A stretch of 23,663 nucleotides of DNA from Mycogone perniciosa (GCA_025331125.1 JAOALB010000298.1:1-23663); one strand, 5' to 3'; shown: positions 1 through 10,168, counted from the stretch's first letter. A program made the numbers and translations. Notes: generated from the sequence alone by a model not told the origin.

Positions 1-22
1 CACACACACACACACACACACA
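1..22. repeat. (CA)n microsatellite
   Basis: Eleven uninterrupted CA units at the left edge of the window. The tract probably continues to the left. It is a simple dinucleotide repeat with no visible function. Confidence 0.95.
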
Positions 23-34
23 AGGACTGGTATT

Positions 35-53
35 GAGCGCGGTTCCCGCGCTC
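35..53. other. Perfect GC-rich hairpin
   Basis: GAGCGCGG (35-42) and CCGCGCTC (46-53) form a perfect 8-bp inverted repeat around a 3-base centre. It lies between the CA tract and the LTR-like repeat. No T run follows, and it does not belong to a tRNA cloverleaf that I can draw. Function unknown. Confidence 0.5.
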
Positions 54-103
54 CTGACGGATCCTCGAAGCGGCAATTGGGTAATATAGGGACTCAGAGA
101 TAC

Positions 104-277
104 TGTGGATGATTTCATCATGATGCCAGCAGCCGAAAGCGACCAAAGGTTGCCTCTATACGCCTCAGCAGCTGTAAAAGTTCCTGGTAAGGTCGTGTGT
201 TGAAGGGGGAAGAAGGTTGTTGTGTATTAAACTAGGTCTATACGTATGTCTTTACACTTTATTGCTTTCCTGATACA
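104..277 (+). mobile_element. Degenerate solo LTR-like repeat, copy A
   Basis: A 174-bp segment starting TGTGGATGATTTCATC and ending TGATACA, so it has the TG...CA ends typical of LTRs. It aligns end to end with 2629-2797. The best shared blocks are the first 30 bases (about 22 identical) and the stretch around GGGGAAGAAGGTTG followed by a TTAAACTA / ATAAACTA match. Overall identity is roughly 60-65% by eye. The A+T-rich TATTAAAC could be a relic of an LTR TATA box. No 5-bp target duplication is visible and no internal retroelement sequence lies next to it, so I infer an old solo LTR, probably Copia-like. Another dispersed repeat type is possible. Confidence 0.5.
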
Positions 278-589
278 GTAGCTGCTTAATAAGCAGTCGA
301 CCTTTCTCGGGTAGGCCAATAAGGAAATCCAGGTGCGTTGGGTATGTCAGTTACCCCCGACAAAGTACTAGCTACATATAATAACCTATTCTACCACGAA
401 TTCCCACACAATTCTCTACTGCCTTTCCTTTTCGCTATTAAAGGTTGAGGGGCGTTTTGAAACCTGTAAATTGGGGCTATTTACCCTCTTTACGCATTTC
501 CTTCTATATTTTCCATGATCGCCTGGAACCTCTCCATCCGGAAATTGCTTGAATTGAGCGAATTCCCCCTTTCACTTGTTCTTCTGCCT
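278..589. other. Intergenic, no feature recognised
   Basis: Normal-composition sequence between the LTR-like repeat and the possible gene fragment. Short open frames on both strands around 490-721 have no recognisable domain and overlap one another. I see no RNA gene. Confidence 0.5.
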
Positions 590-793
590 TTATCTGGTAA
601 CGGCATTACTCTCAGCAATGGTCCACATGACTGCTTTGGCAACATTGAGCTGTTCTTTGAAGCCGTTGCAAGCCATGAGCGCACTTGCCTGATCGACTCC
701 TTCTTTTATTCCTCTCTGTAATTTCAACATTTCTGTTTCATACACAATTTCTATCTTACAACAGGCCACATGGTTGATGATACTTCGCTCCGG
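590..793 (-). pseudogene. Possible gene fragment, unrecognised
   Basis: A minus-strand frame of about 67 codons runs from just after an in-frame TAG (complement of 794-796) to a TAA at 590-592, with an internal ATG at 726-728. The predicted residues look protein-like: a mixed charged/hydrophobic helical stretch containing KLQRGIKEGVDQ and, near the end, KAVMWTIAESN. Overlapping frames on both strands read as less natural sequence. I see no upstream exon, no clear splice sites and no known motif. It may be a terminal exon, a relic of a decayed gene, or chance. The frame looks somewhat more coding than its neighbours, which is the only support. Confidence 0.25.
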
Positions 794-1114
794 CTACATG
801 TAATATACAATGCCATGGATCGTAGACTTTGGCTCTCTGTAGTGGGACAATATATACACAAATTTATTGACAACATCAATATAAACGGGGTACAGAAAAT
901 GGATTAGCTGAGCTTGGCTGTTTTGTGCAGCTTGGATCAAGTGACTAATTGGATAACGAAATTGAAACTCCTATGGACCAGTAGAATGTAATACAACGAT
1001 AAGCTTTGATCCTCATCTTAAAGGGATTTTCTAGCTAGATGAAGAAAGAAGCCACTTGATAGGTTTAACTATATAACAATACAAATCAAGCCTGCCTCAA
1101 ACCTATGAATTACT
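794..1114. other. 3' flank of the NLP-type gene, no gene seen
   Basis: This lies downstream of the stop of the minus-strand NLP-type gene. It is moderately A+T-rich, with no AATAAA-like polyadenylation signal that I can place confidently and no further coding frame. Confidence 0.5.
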
Positions 1115-1977
1115 CTACCACTTGCAGACATCAATGTTGGCAGGGGACCAAGCCTGACCCCAGTTCCAGTAGGGGCTAAGAATCGAAACATGTCTCAAGT
1201 GCCTCTTCGCCCAGAACTGATAGTCGGCATTGCGGTAATCATTGTCGGAATTAGGCGGGCAGGTGTTCTTAAACGTGTTGGTGTGCCAGTCATCGTGGAC
1301 CGAGTGGTGGAATTTGCCGAAATAGAACTTTCCATGGTTCCGATTCTTTTGCTGGAAGTTCTTCTCATCACCATAACCGTCAAAGGTATCGTTGACATCG
1401 TTCCAGCTAATCCACTTCTTCTTGCCATCTAAAACATATTAGCTTTTCTTACCCAGAAGCGAGATATATCGCAAGTTTTCAAAGTCAACGTACCTTGCTC
1501 CATTCCAACATAGGTTCTGACCCAGTTACCACCACCCTGGTCATTAAAGGTAACAACGATGCCCTCCCAGTCGCTTTTATGGCCGGTGTCCTTTTTGAAG
1601 TAGACATAGTACAGGATCTTCCATTGGTCGCCGCACTCATTTATAGACCAATAGGTCGGGATATCAGGGAATGGCTCGCCAGCGACGTTGCCGTACCAAG
1701 TGTTGATGCCGCTCCATGCAGGCTGAGGAGGGCAGCCGTGGGATAGTTTGCTGATATTACAGTTATCAGCGCCCCAACCGTCAGTCTGGTGTCCTTGACC
1801 ATCCTCAGCAGCTGAGGGCATGCAGCTTCCAGATGCCATGTGCCACATGGGAGCAGCGGCAAGAGCAGCAGCCATACCACCATTGTCTCTGAAAGCATTT
1901 TCACGAAGGGGGGTGTTGGCGAGAACGCCCTGGGTGCCGAAGGCAATCGCTGAGCCAAGGACTGTGGTGGTCTTCAT
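1115..1977 (-). CDS. Secreted NPP1/NLP-family (necrosis- and ethylene-inducing-like) protein, two exons
   Basis: Exon 1 is 1494-1977 and exon 2 is 1115-1428, minus strand; together 798 nt, encoding 265 residues, near the family's usual length plus a signal peptide. Residues 1-20 are a hydrophobic signal peptide with a likely cleavage after A20, so the product should be secreted. The NPP1 core follows: TYWSINE near 108-114, then the family heptapeptide at 132-138 as GHKSDWE. This keeps the His, Asp and Glu that bind the metal ion in characterised NLPs but has Ser in place of the second His. Exon 2 supplies the C-terminal half, including YFGKFHHSVH (197-206). There are six cysteines after the signal peptide (52, 73, 82, 115, 218, 263), more than the two of type 1 NLPs, which tentatively suggests the poorly studied ascomycete type 3 group. 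Cytolytic NLPs act on plant sphingolipids in the plasma membrane, but many members are not toxic, and activity cannot be read from this sequence. The frame is intact and free of RIP, although a RIP-destroyed LINE begins about 0.8 kb upstream. The ATG at 1977 is chosen because it opens the signal peptide. Confidence 0.9.
1429..1493 (-). other. Spliceosomal intron of the NLP-type gene (65 bp)
   Basis: Reading the minus strand, the donor is GTACGT right after codon CAA plus one G. A branch-point-like GCTAAT lies close to the acceptor TTTTAG. Removing the 65 bases joins the frames in phase 1, and the conserved family sequence resumes at once. Reading through instead meets a stop within 20 codons. 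Size and signals fit Pezizomycotina introns. Confidence 0.9.
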
Positions 1978-2178
1978 GGCGTATGAAATGTATATAGGGC
2001 AAGTTATAATAGTATTTTCATCAGGCTAGAGTATAAAGCCATGAGAAGTGCACTTGTCACAAAAGGACTCGACGGTTCCTTACATATTATAGTAGGTATC
2101 TGTTCAACAAGCAACCATTCCAGCGATATCGTCAATGCTAGCTAATGTGGCTCCATGAATTCCTTAGATGGTAGTCGA

Positions 2179-2187
2179 TACGGAGTA
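2179..2187 (+). repeat. TACGGAGTA 9-mer, copy 1 of 4
   Basis: Exact 9-mer, about 200 bp upstream of the NLP-type start codon. The same word in the same orientation recurs at 2451, 9989 and 10169, and nowhere in the RIP-mutated sequence. Confidence 0.7.
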
Positions 2188-2420
2188 AAAGGTGCTAAGA
2201 ATACTGCTACTACGAATGGAGAAAGGAGGGAATTGGTTTTACTAGTTAAGGTAAGCGGGTTTTCATCTTCCTAATTAGTGAGATAGTGTGGGTACTGTAA
2301 TAAGTCATATAAGACCATCGAAACTAGTGATATATAATGTGGGACAGCATTTAACTTAGTGCTTAGTCATAATGGCAGATGTCTATATACCTACTCCCTT
2401 ACGCGCTCAATATCTTAGTA

Positions 2421-2432
2421 GATACTAGTATC
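2421..2432. other. 12-bp perfect palindrome GATACTAGTATC
   Basis: A perfect even-length palindrome in the upstream region of the NLP-type gene, 19 bp before the second TACGGAGTA word. It could be a binding site for a dimeric regulator or chance. Confidence 0.4.
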
Positions 2433-2450
2433 GAATAATATGCATAGAAG

Positions 2451-2459
2451 TACGGAGTA
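2451..2459 (+). repeat. TACGGAGTA 9-mer, copy 2 of 4
   Basis: Exact match to the word at 2179-2187. Confidence 0.7.
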
Positions 2460-2628
2460 GGATAGCTTGATTTATTATTGAAGATAAAAGTGGTGCTCCT
2501 GCTTTGTCAGGGGAAAGCATACACAGACATACACATACGAACCACGCTCACGAGAGCTTAGGGGTAAGATGTGCAGTATCACAGCTGATAGAACCACGAA
2601 ACCGTCCATAATCATACATAAAAGAGAC

Positions 2629-2797
2629 TGTGGATCATTTGATCCTAATACCGACAGCTAGAAGGAACAATCTTCAGATCTCTAGCTTATCCTTGGCTAT
2701 TGCTAGCAGATTAGGGTCGAAGAGTTAAAGGGGAAGAAGGTTGATTGTATAATAAACTAAGATTGCCTACTTCTTTTTATTGTTAAAGCCAAATACA
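2629..2797 (+). mobile_element. Degenerate solo LTR-like repeat, copy B
   Basis: A 169-bp segment starting TGTGGATCATTTGATCC and ending CAAATACA, homologous to 104-277 in the same orientation. The leading palindrome is kept but with swapped bases compared with copy A (see findings). The RIP-mutated LINE starts immediately after it, so this copy's right end marks or lies near a transposon boundary. No target duplication found. Confidence 0.5.
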
Positions 2798-4699
2798 GCT
2801 ATTTTCGTGTCAGGCGGTAGTTTTATATTAAGTAAAGTAATATAAGTTTAGGTATATATGTTAGTCTAAATAAACTGCTTACTTTGTTAATAGTTAGGCT
2901 TAATGTAGTAAAGTAAACTATATTTAGTTTTTATATGTTATAGTTTATATATACTATATATACTATTCTATATATAAAATTATAAGATTTATATATATAA
3001 ATTAACTTAAGCTTACATTTATACTTGTACTAGTAAGCTTACTAGGGTAAAGAGACTTTATAAAAGCCATATTAAATTGTAGCTAAATCCAGCCCTATCC
3101 TATATCTCTATATTTAATATATAGTGTATATTTTAATAATACTGTTAAGTAACTTAGTTTATTTGTTTATTTTACTATTTATATCCATTAAGTACGCTAG
3201 TTATATCAATCCCTTATAGGCAATAGGATATTAGGAGCTGGCGGCTTGCGCTACTATTTACTAAGTTTCGATTTATAAAGGAAAGAGGGTTAATTTAGGT
3301 AATATTAATTTATGTTTGCTGGGGGAGGACTATAAAGGTCTGCTTCTTTTATTAGTTTCTGGAAAGCTTTACTTCCTATAAGTCCAAGTAGGTAAAAGAG
3401 GGGGGTCTCTTTTAAGGGGATATTTAAAAAGAAAGGCCTAACTATTCTATATTCTATAAAGTAGCTTTGCCTCTTTAATTCGCTGTATTTATAAATAGAC
3501 TTTTTATTATATTTAAACCGTTTATAGTATTCCTGGAAATCTTTATATTTTAATCTCTCTATTAAAAGCTTATAAAGGATAAGGTATAAGAGTTTAAGCT
3601 TTAAAGGGGAGGCTAGGGCTTTAAGTCTTTACTGTTTATAGCCCTTTAAAGTTTTACTAAGCTAGTTTTATTCCTTTACCTCTATAACTTTTTCTTTAAT
3701 CTATCTTTTAATATATATAATTATAGCCTAATTCTATAGCGCAGCAAGGAAAGCTGCGCTTTATTTAATTAAATAATCAGCCTATTTATTACCTATAATA
3801 TCTTTATATCTTAAAATTTATAAAATAATAGTTTTATAAGGTAAAATACTTTATATTCGTTTCTGGAAGTATATATATACTCTTTATATAAATAGTAAAG
3901 GCTTATTAAGCAGCCTATTAATAACTAATAAGTTATTTAAAAAAAGGAAAGTTATTTAAATTATACAGTTTTCCTTTATATATTTAACTGTTAGCTTTAT
4001 AGCCTTTAAGGCAGCTTATACCTTTATATTATAGACCTTTACATTATTAAAGCATTTAATATTTATAGTTACTTTTACTTTATAATAGGTAACTGCTTTT
4101 TAGCCTATATTCCCTTTTATTTAAAATTTATTAAAGTAGGCTAAAATTAAATAAAGGGGGAGGGAGTTAATTAATTTTAAGTATTTCTTTACTGCAGTTA
4201 GTTTACCTATACCTTTTAAGTTAAGACTAAAGAGAATATACAGGGACTTTTTAGTGAAAAAGGTAGGTTTAATAGTTTTATTAATTAAGGCGGCGGTATA
4301 TTAAAGTCTAGTTTATAGTAGTTAGGGAGGGAGTTTTTTATTAATGTATTAACTAATTAGGTAGTTTTAATTTAGTCCTGTAAATTTTACGATATATTTA
4401 AATTAAGCCTATATTAAGGCAATACTGGCAATAAGGACTTTTAACTCTTTATATAAAACAGGAACGCTTATAGTCTTTTAAATTAAAAAAATTACTTTTA
4501 CTGCAGTTTTAAAGGCTTTATTTATTATATTTACTAGGCTAGATACTTTTATATTTATTATTTAATAAAGTTAATTCATAATTATTATTTATACTTTAAC
4601 TACTATACTTTTATTTTATATAAAGCAATAGGGAGAATATAAACTTTCGCGGCTTATATTATAGCTTTAAAAGGTAAGCCTTTTTAAGTTTTATTAAAT

Positions 4700-5720
4700 A
4701 CTTTAAAGAAGTTAAAGACTTTATATACTTTACCTATAAGTATTTTTATATATTTCCTGAAAAAAAGCTTTAAGTTAAAGTAAACCTTTAACTATTAAAT
4801 ATCTTTTTAAGGCTAAATTAGTTTTCCCTTTATTATAATACTTTTTTTTATAAATTTAGCCTTTTATATAATAAAAGTATAGTAGTTTAGCTTTAATATA
4901 GTTAAAGGATACTATATTCTCTGCTCTTTACTTTAATATTTTATTAAACGCTTATTATATAAAAGTAGCTATTTTTTAAATAGACCCCTTTATAATTAAT
5001 ATAGCAATATTATTAATACATTTAAAGTAAGATTATTAATCTTTAAATTAAAGGATTAGGTTAAAGTATAATATTAATATAATAAAGGAGATAAAGGATT
5101 TTTATAAAGTATTATATTTAAAGGCAAAGTCTAATAAATTAATTTTATCCCTTTTATAAATAAAAGCAGTTTTATTATTTATAAAAAACTTTATTTATTT
5201 TATAAATTAAATAGGCTAGCTTTATTACTTAAACTATAAAACTAGTTTATTCTTTATAATAATATTAAAGGCTTTAAAGATATTAAAGGTAAATAAAGTT
5301 GCAACTTCCCCTTTATTTAAGGCAACTTTAATATTATAAATTAGGCAGGCGACTAGGTTTATAGCTGCTTTGTTAAAGAAAGCTTTAAAGTACTGCTTTA
5401 AAAGGATTTTATATTTAAGTATTAAAAGGGATACCTTTTTAATAAATAGCCTTTTAAAACCTTTTCCTATATAAAATAGCAGTAAAATAAACTTAAAGGC
5501 TTTATAGGTTTTATAATTAAGTTTACTAGGCTTAAGTATAATCGTCACTTTAGTATTTTTAAAAGTAAGGGGGTAATATTTTAGCTTAAAGTAACCTTTA
5601 AAGAGGTTTATAATAAAGTTTTTAATAATAGGCTATATATAATATAAAAAGGCAATTAATATATTATTTACGCTAAATATAATATTCCCTGCTTTAATTA
5701 TAGCCTTTTTTACCTCTTTT
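4700..5720 (-). pseudogene. LINE reverse transcriptase remnant
   Basis: Reading the minus strand downward, recognisable blocks follow one another: YYPLTFKNTKVTIILKPSK (the conserved LINE segment that precedes the finger/palm core) near 5510-5585; a stop-free run at 5234-5548 ending with GEVATLFTFNIFKAFN, the palm strand that holds the first catalytic Asp, here changed to Asn; FINNKTA, about 90-120 bp further on, matching the usual segment before LPQGSP; and at 5009-5020 CINN followed by IAIL, in place of a YVDD/CVDD box. Asp-to-Asn at these sites is what G-to-A RIP changes produce. Stops separate the blocks, so this is a dead gene. Confidence 0.8.
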
Positions 5721-6299
5721 TTAATCATTATTTTATTTTATAATATTTAAAGGTTTTTTAGTATTTAATGTTTTTAAAGGTTTCTAATATCTTTTTTAAC
5801 TCCTTTTTATTATAGTAGGTATTCTTTAAAGAAAACTGTTTACTTTTAAGGTTTAAAATAGTTTTATTGCTATTTATTAAAGGGGGGGGTTAAAAATAGT
5901 TTATAACTTTATACTATTTAATTACCTATTAAATATCCCTATTTAAATTAACTTTAACTATAATTTTATTTTAATAGTTATATTTTTTATATTTAATAAT
6001 ATTATATAATATTCTCTTTATTTTAAATTATTTATTAGTTTTAAAGGGCACTGCAATATAAGTTAAATAGGCCATCTAGCAGTTTCTATCCTATTAAAAG
6101 GCATTATATTTATTTTAATATTTCTTTTTGCCTATTGACTATATATAGTTTATAAAAAGTCTTTAAAGTGCTTATATAGCTGTATTTAAGTCTCCTTTAA
6201 TTAGATTAATTGCATTTACCTTTAAAAAGAGCTAAGTATATATATATATTAACTAGCTAAACTTTTATAAGCTTTAAAAGGGATATATTGTTTTCTTAT

Positions 6300-6950
6300 A
6301 TTACCTATTAGCTAAATAAAGCTTAGAAGTATAGTAGTAACTATATAGTAGTTTAAGCTTATATTTAAGTCTTTTATAATAGTTATTAATATAAGGCAAT
6401 TAAAGAAAATAAAGTTAATATATTTTCTAGAACTTTATATATAGGTATTTTTAAAGGCTAGGATTAGGTTATACCTGTCTGCCTATTTAGTGAGTTTATT
6501 GCCTAGAGTATTTTAAACTTAGCCTAATTACTATATTTAATATAATATATTAAAGTCTTTTACAATAATTAAATTTAAAAGGGGCTAACTTTACTATTTA
6601 AAGGTTTTTATTATAGTATTAGAGGTAGCCCTATAATAAATATTCATAATAATATAATTATAGGCTTTAAGTTAATAAATGCAATTACTTTTTAGTTTTA
6701 TAAGTAAAAGTTATTAATATAATAAGTTTAATAACTTTTTAATATATATAAAGATAAAAGGTTTAGTTTCCCTTTAGTTATTAAATAAATTAAATACTTA
6801 AAAGTTAAAGTAAAATTTTATTTATCTTTTAAATAATATAATATCCTAGTGAATCTATAGCTTTTAAAATAAATATAATATTAAAGCTATTTTTTAAACT
6901 AATAAAAGGGCTATATTATAATACTATCTTTATTTTTTTATATTAGTTTA
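6300..6950 (-). pseudogene. LINE endonuclease (EEP-type) remnant
   Basis: On the minus strand LIIVKDFN (KDFN at 6549-6560) matches the family block hI-V-GDFN, with Gly changed to Lys as G-to-A mutation would give. It is followed by a degenerate counterpart of the HHPLW segment and a G-N-L stretch. Its position upstream of the reverse transcriptase agrees with LINE architecture. Stops interrupt the frame and the limits are approximate. Confidence 0.55.
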
Positions 6951-8759
6951 AAAGATTTTTAAATTAAATCTTTTTTAATAGTTTTAATAAAACTTATTAT
7001 TTATAAATTAAACTTATAAGGTTTATTTCCTTTAAACGATTCTTTTAAAGTATTATTTATAAAGTTATTTAAATTAATAACTTTTACTATCAAGTAAGCT
7101 ACTAAACTTTCCTTTAACAAGCTGTTCAAGATATTTATTAGGTTAATTTTATTTTAAAAGGGCTTTATTATAGGGGCAGGGGGTATTATCCTGCTTGAAG
7201 GGAGGGGTCTTTAAATTTAAGCTTTAAAGGTAGCAGGAAATCTAGCTAAAGCAGTTTAAAGAGCTCCTCTTTTAAATATATTAAGATTAGGCTTAAAGGT
7301 AAAGGGGGCAGGGTTTCTTTTTTAAAACTTTTAAGTTTCAAGTTTTTTAATACCTTTAAGTTATTTTTAATACTATATACTTTTATAATATTTTTAATAA
7401 TTAAATATATATAATAGTTTAATGTATTAAATTAATAAAGTTTAACGTAATTAATATATTAAATAAAGTTATTATAGTTTTTATTTTTATTAATATATTA
7501 AAAGGTAAGTTTACTATACTTTTTATAATATATAGTTTTAATATACCTTTAAAAATTATAAAAGCTAAATTATTTATTATATTAAATTATTTATACTTTT
7601 TAAGTTTAAAACTTTATTAAACCTAAGCAGTTAAAAAGTTTAAAGTTTATTTTAATTGTCTTTTTAAAAGAGATAAAGTAATAGTATATATTAATAGTTT
7701 TACTAAACAGGGCCTTTTAGTAAAAGATTAAAGGCTTTTTAAACCTAGCGCTCTTTTAAGCTTTAATTAAAATTAATATATTAATAGGGATAATACTTAA
7801 AGTATTAATATAGTATTTAAAAATACTTTATATAAAAAAACTCCTTTATATATATACTTCTTTAATCTTTAAGCTGCTAGCCTTTATAATTAAAGTTAAA
7901 GTAAAAATGTTTTTTTTAATATTCTTTATTTTAATTTAAAGTATAAACTTAGTCTTTATGTTTTAGAAATAAATAATATCTTTACTTTTAAGGTTACTAA
8001 TTTTAATAACCCTTTATTTAACACTAATAATAGTAATATTGTTTTAACTATAATTTAAAGGGATTTAAAGGAAAATTTTATTATTAATCTTTAAAATAGT
8101 TTTTATTTATTTTTATTTATTTTTATAAATAATAAAGGCTAACCTACTATTACTTTAAAGGGAAAGTTTATTTTTATTCTTTTATATTAAAAAGTTTTTA
8201 TTTATACTTATAGCTGTAACTATAGCTTATATAACTTATTTTAAGCTATTAGCTAGTAAAGGGGTTTTTATATTAATTTTATTTAAAGGCTAAAGTCTAA
8301 TTTACTATTATTTATTATTTTAATAAAGCTTTTTATTAATTAATTAAATAGTTAATAGTTAAGTAAAAGGGAGGTTTTTATTTAATATTTTAAAGTTTTT
8401 AAAGGCCTTTAAAAAAAAGGTTTTTAAAAGTATTAAAGATAGCTTTATTTATTAGTATAGCTACTAAAAGATAATACTTTCTTTAATATTTAATTAAATA
8501 ATTATTAATAGCTTAAGCTATTAAAAGTAATATTTTTTACTTAGCCTTTTAAATTAAGTTAATTTCATTAATTTAAGTAAAGATTTTAAGTGCTATATTT
8601 AACTGCTTTTTGTTTATAAAGGCGGGGGCTTTTATTAGCCTACTTTAAAAAGAGGAAAAAAAGCTTTTTTAAATCCTTTTTAAAAAGGGAGAGATATTAG
8701 GTTTCAAGTTAAAACTAAAATTAAGTTTAAGGATATTAGTTTTAATATATTTATCGTTA

Positions 8760-9130
8760 ATGCAGCGTTTTTTAGGCGTAAATGGGAAGACTATAATCTC
8801 CCTTTATTTTAAAAGCGAAGGAGTGCCCTCTTTCTCGAGTTATTAGAGTACTGCCTGCCTAGTAGCAGCAAAGTTTAGTTATCCCTAGTTTATTTAAAGT
8901 CTAATAGCGTTTACTATCTTTCTTTAAATGCCTAGGAGGGGCGAGAGAGCGTTATTAGGCTTATTTTTTTAATAGCTAGTTAAAAGGTTATAGAGTTTTA
9001 GTAAATAGGTACCTAAAAGGTGGGGTACCTGTAGGTGTAGGAGCGAAGCTTAATTAAGTAACTCAGCTACTTATAACTTATATTAAGTATAAAGGACCTC
9101 CTAAATATTATTTCTCCCCTACCAAGGCAG
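8760..9130 (-). other. 5' end of the LINE, less mutated
   Basis: G+C rises here compared with 2800-8700, and words such as GGCGTAAATGGG and GGGGCGAGAGAGCG survive. The direct repeat GGTACCT occurs twice within 30 bp near 9009-9032. The segment still contains RIP-like A+T tracts and merges into normal DNA near 9130. I infer it is the element's 5' UTR or first coding part. Confidence 0.4.
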
Positions 9131-9543
9131 TTAAACAAACTACTACTGGTAGGTATTATCTTTTTCTTACATGACTCAAATAGCCTTTTAGACCACTCAG
9201 CAGTGGTCGTTTTAATAAGCAGGTCAAATCGATAGGATAGTCAAAATTCCATTTTTGCGCCTTTGCACGAGAATTAGCATTGCTAGATACTGTCGTTATT
9301 TCTCATGGAATGAGAGAATAGACAAGGAATTTGCCTGAATGCAAATCTATCCTACTGCCGGTTTTTGATGGTTCATAAGTTCGTAAACACAGCTTCAGAA
9401 CGCCAAGGCCTACCCAATAATAGCGCACTCAAACAGTAAGGACTATTGAATTCCTCCTTGCCCCTAAACGGCTTACAAGGCTTTACTTATCAAGGATTAG
9501 CGAGGTTTGATACGTTATTAGACAACGAGAGCCTCGCCATTGA

Positions 9544-9924
9544 TCAATAATTGCTACAATCGGGTATCTTTCTCGGCATTCCAGGAGTTATATGGCGTAG
9601 TTGAGTGAATTTTTGCTTATACGAAAAAGCAGGAGAGTGCTGTTTGCCAAGAGCCGCCGGTCTATGTACGTAAATAGCACTATTTATTATACCCACAAAA
9701 GTTAAATACGCAACCATGCACTCCACTTTTGTTTCTCCTTCCTCAACACAAGATTTGTCTCTAAGTGCCAAACGTATGGGCCCAAGGCTTAGGCATGGCT
9801 GAACGATGCTAGAAGTAGTAGTATCCCATGCCCATGACTGGACCCTGAACGACAGGGGCAACTCGTATACTGACAAATTTGCTCGCGAACCCTTGTAAAG
9901 AAGACTAGATGCCATCAATGGCAC
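9544..9924 (-). CDS. Unrecognised 126-codon open frame
   Basis: The longest frame of this island, ATG at 9922-9924. It contains one moderately hydrophobic stretch (VAYLTFVGIINSAIYV) but no family motif, no signal peptide, and no evident introns that would extend it. A frame of this length can occur by chance in DNA of this composition. It could be part of a gene with missed exons or non-coding sequence. Confidence 0.15.
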   Translation of the reverse strand: MPLMASSLLYKGSRANLSVYELPLSFRVQSWAWDTTTSSIVQPCLSLGPIRLALRDKSCVEEGETKVECMVAYLTFVGIINSAIYVHRPAALGKQHSPAFSYKQKFTQLRHITPGMPRKIPDCSNY

Positions 9925-9988
9925 TGTCGGATATTGTGGCCAACTGCAGCAAGTTCCATTTTGTGACGTCTGGTCAGTCTTACAACAC

Positions 9989-9997
9989 TACGGAGTA
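9989..9997 (+). repeat. TACGGAGTA 9-mer, copy 3 of 4
   Basis: Exact match to the words at 2179 and 2451, inside the normal-composition island. Confidence 0.7.
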
Positions 9998-10168
9998 CCA
10001 CTGAAAATGACATCACACAAGCTAACAATTCAAGGCCGACAAAGACTTCATCAGACCTGTGCACTAACAACTCCTTATGAGAAGCCCCATATAAATTTGT
10101 TCCTGCCCCGGGTAGTAGGGTGTCTCAGAGTTTTGGGCCCAACTAAAACGCGAAGTTCTTTTAGTAGG

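Larger units (their letters stand above)
1978..2628. other. Upstream (promoter-side) region of the NLP-type gene
   Basis: No coding frame of note. On the minus strand, A+T-rich TATA-like stretches occur at 1990-1997 (CTATATAC) and around 2004-2014, but neither stands out at a convincing distance for a promoter call. Two copies of the 9-mer TACGGAGTA and a 12-bp palindrome (2421-2432) lie here and are listed separately. Confidence 0.45.
2798..9130 (-). mobile_element. RIP-destroyed non-LTR retrotransposon (Tad/I-type LINE)
   Basis: About 6.3 kb of A+T-rich sequence (about 80% by eye) with CpA and TpG scarce and TpA abundant, the pattern left by RIP. On the minus strand, remnants occur in LINE order: a possible ORF1/gag zone at about 7200-8700 (not recognisable in detail), an apurinic-type endonuclease near 6.3-6.95 kb, and a reverse transcriptase at 5.72-4.7 kb. 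I expect an RNase H and 3' end in 2800-4600 but could not identify motifs. No long A or T tail or target duplication was confirmed, so both ends are approximate. The size matches a full-length Tad-like element. Every reading frame carries many stops. Confidence 0.75.

Noticed and set aside
35..53. Rho-independent-type terminator or tRNA arm
   Set aside because: No T run follows the hairpin, the genome is eukaryotic in character, and the flanks do not fold as a tRNA.
490..721. 64- and 68-codon frames on opposite strands
   Set aside because: They overlap each other and the better-looking minus-strand frame at 590-793, and neither shows a motif.
1190..2029. Several open frames of 69-105 codons on both strands across the NLP-type gene
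   Set aside because: They are out-of-frame or antisense shadows of the two-exon NLP-type gene, which alone has the family motifs and proper splice signals.
5234..5548. A 104-codon minus-strand frame as an independent gene
   Set aside because: It is a stop-free stretch of the LINE reverse transcriptase remnant, with the conserved family blocks and mutated catalytic residue.
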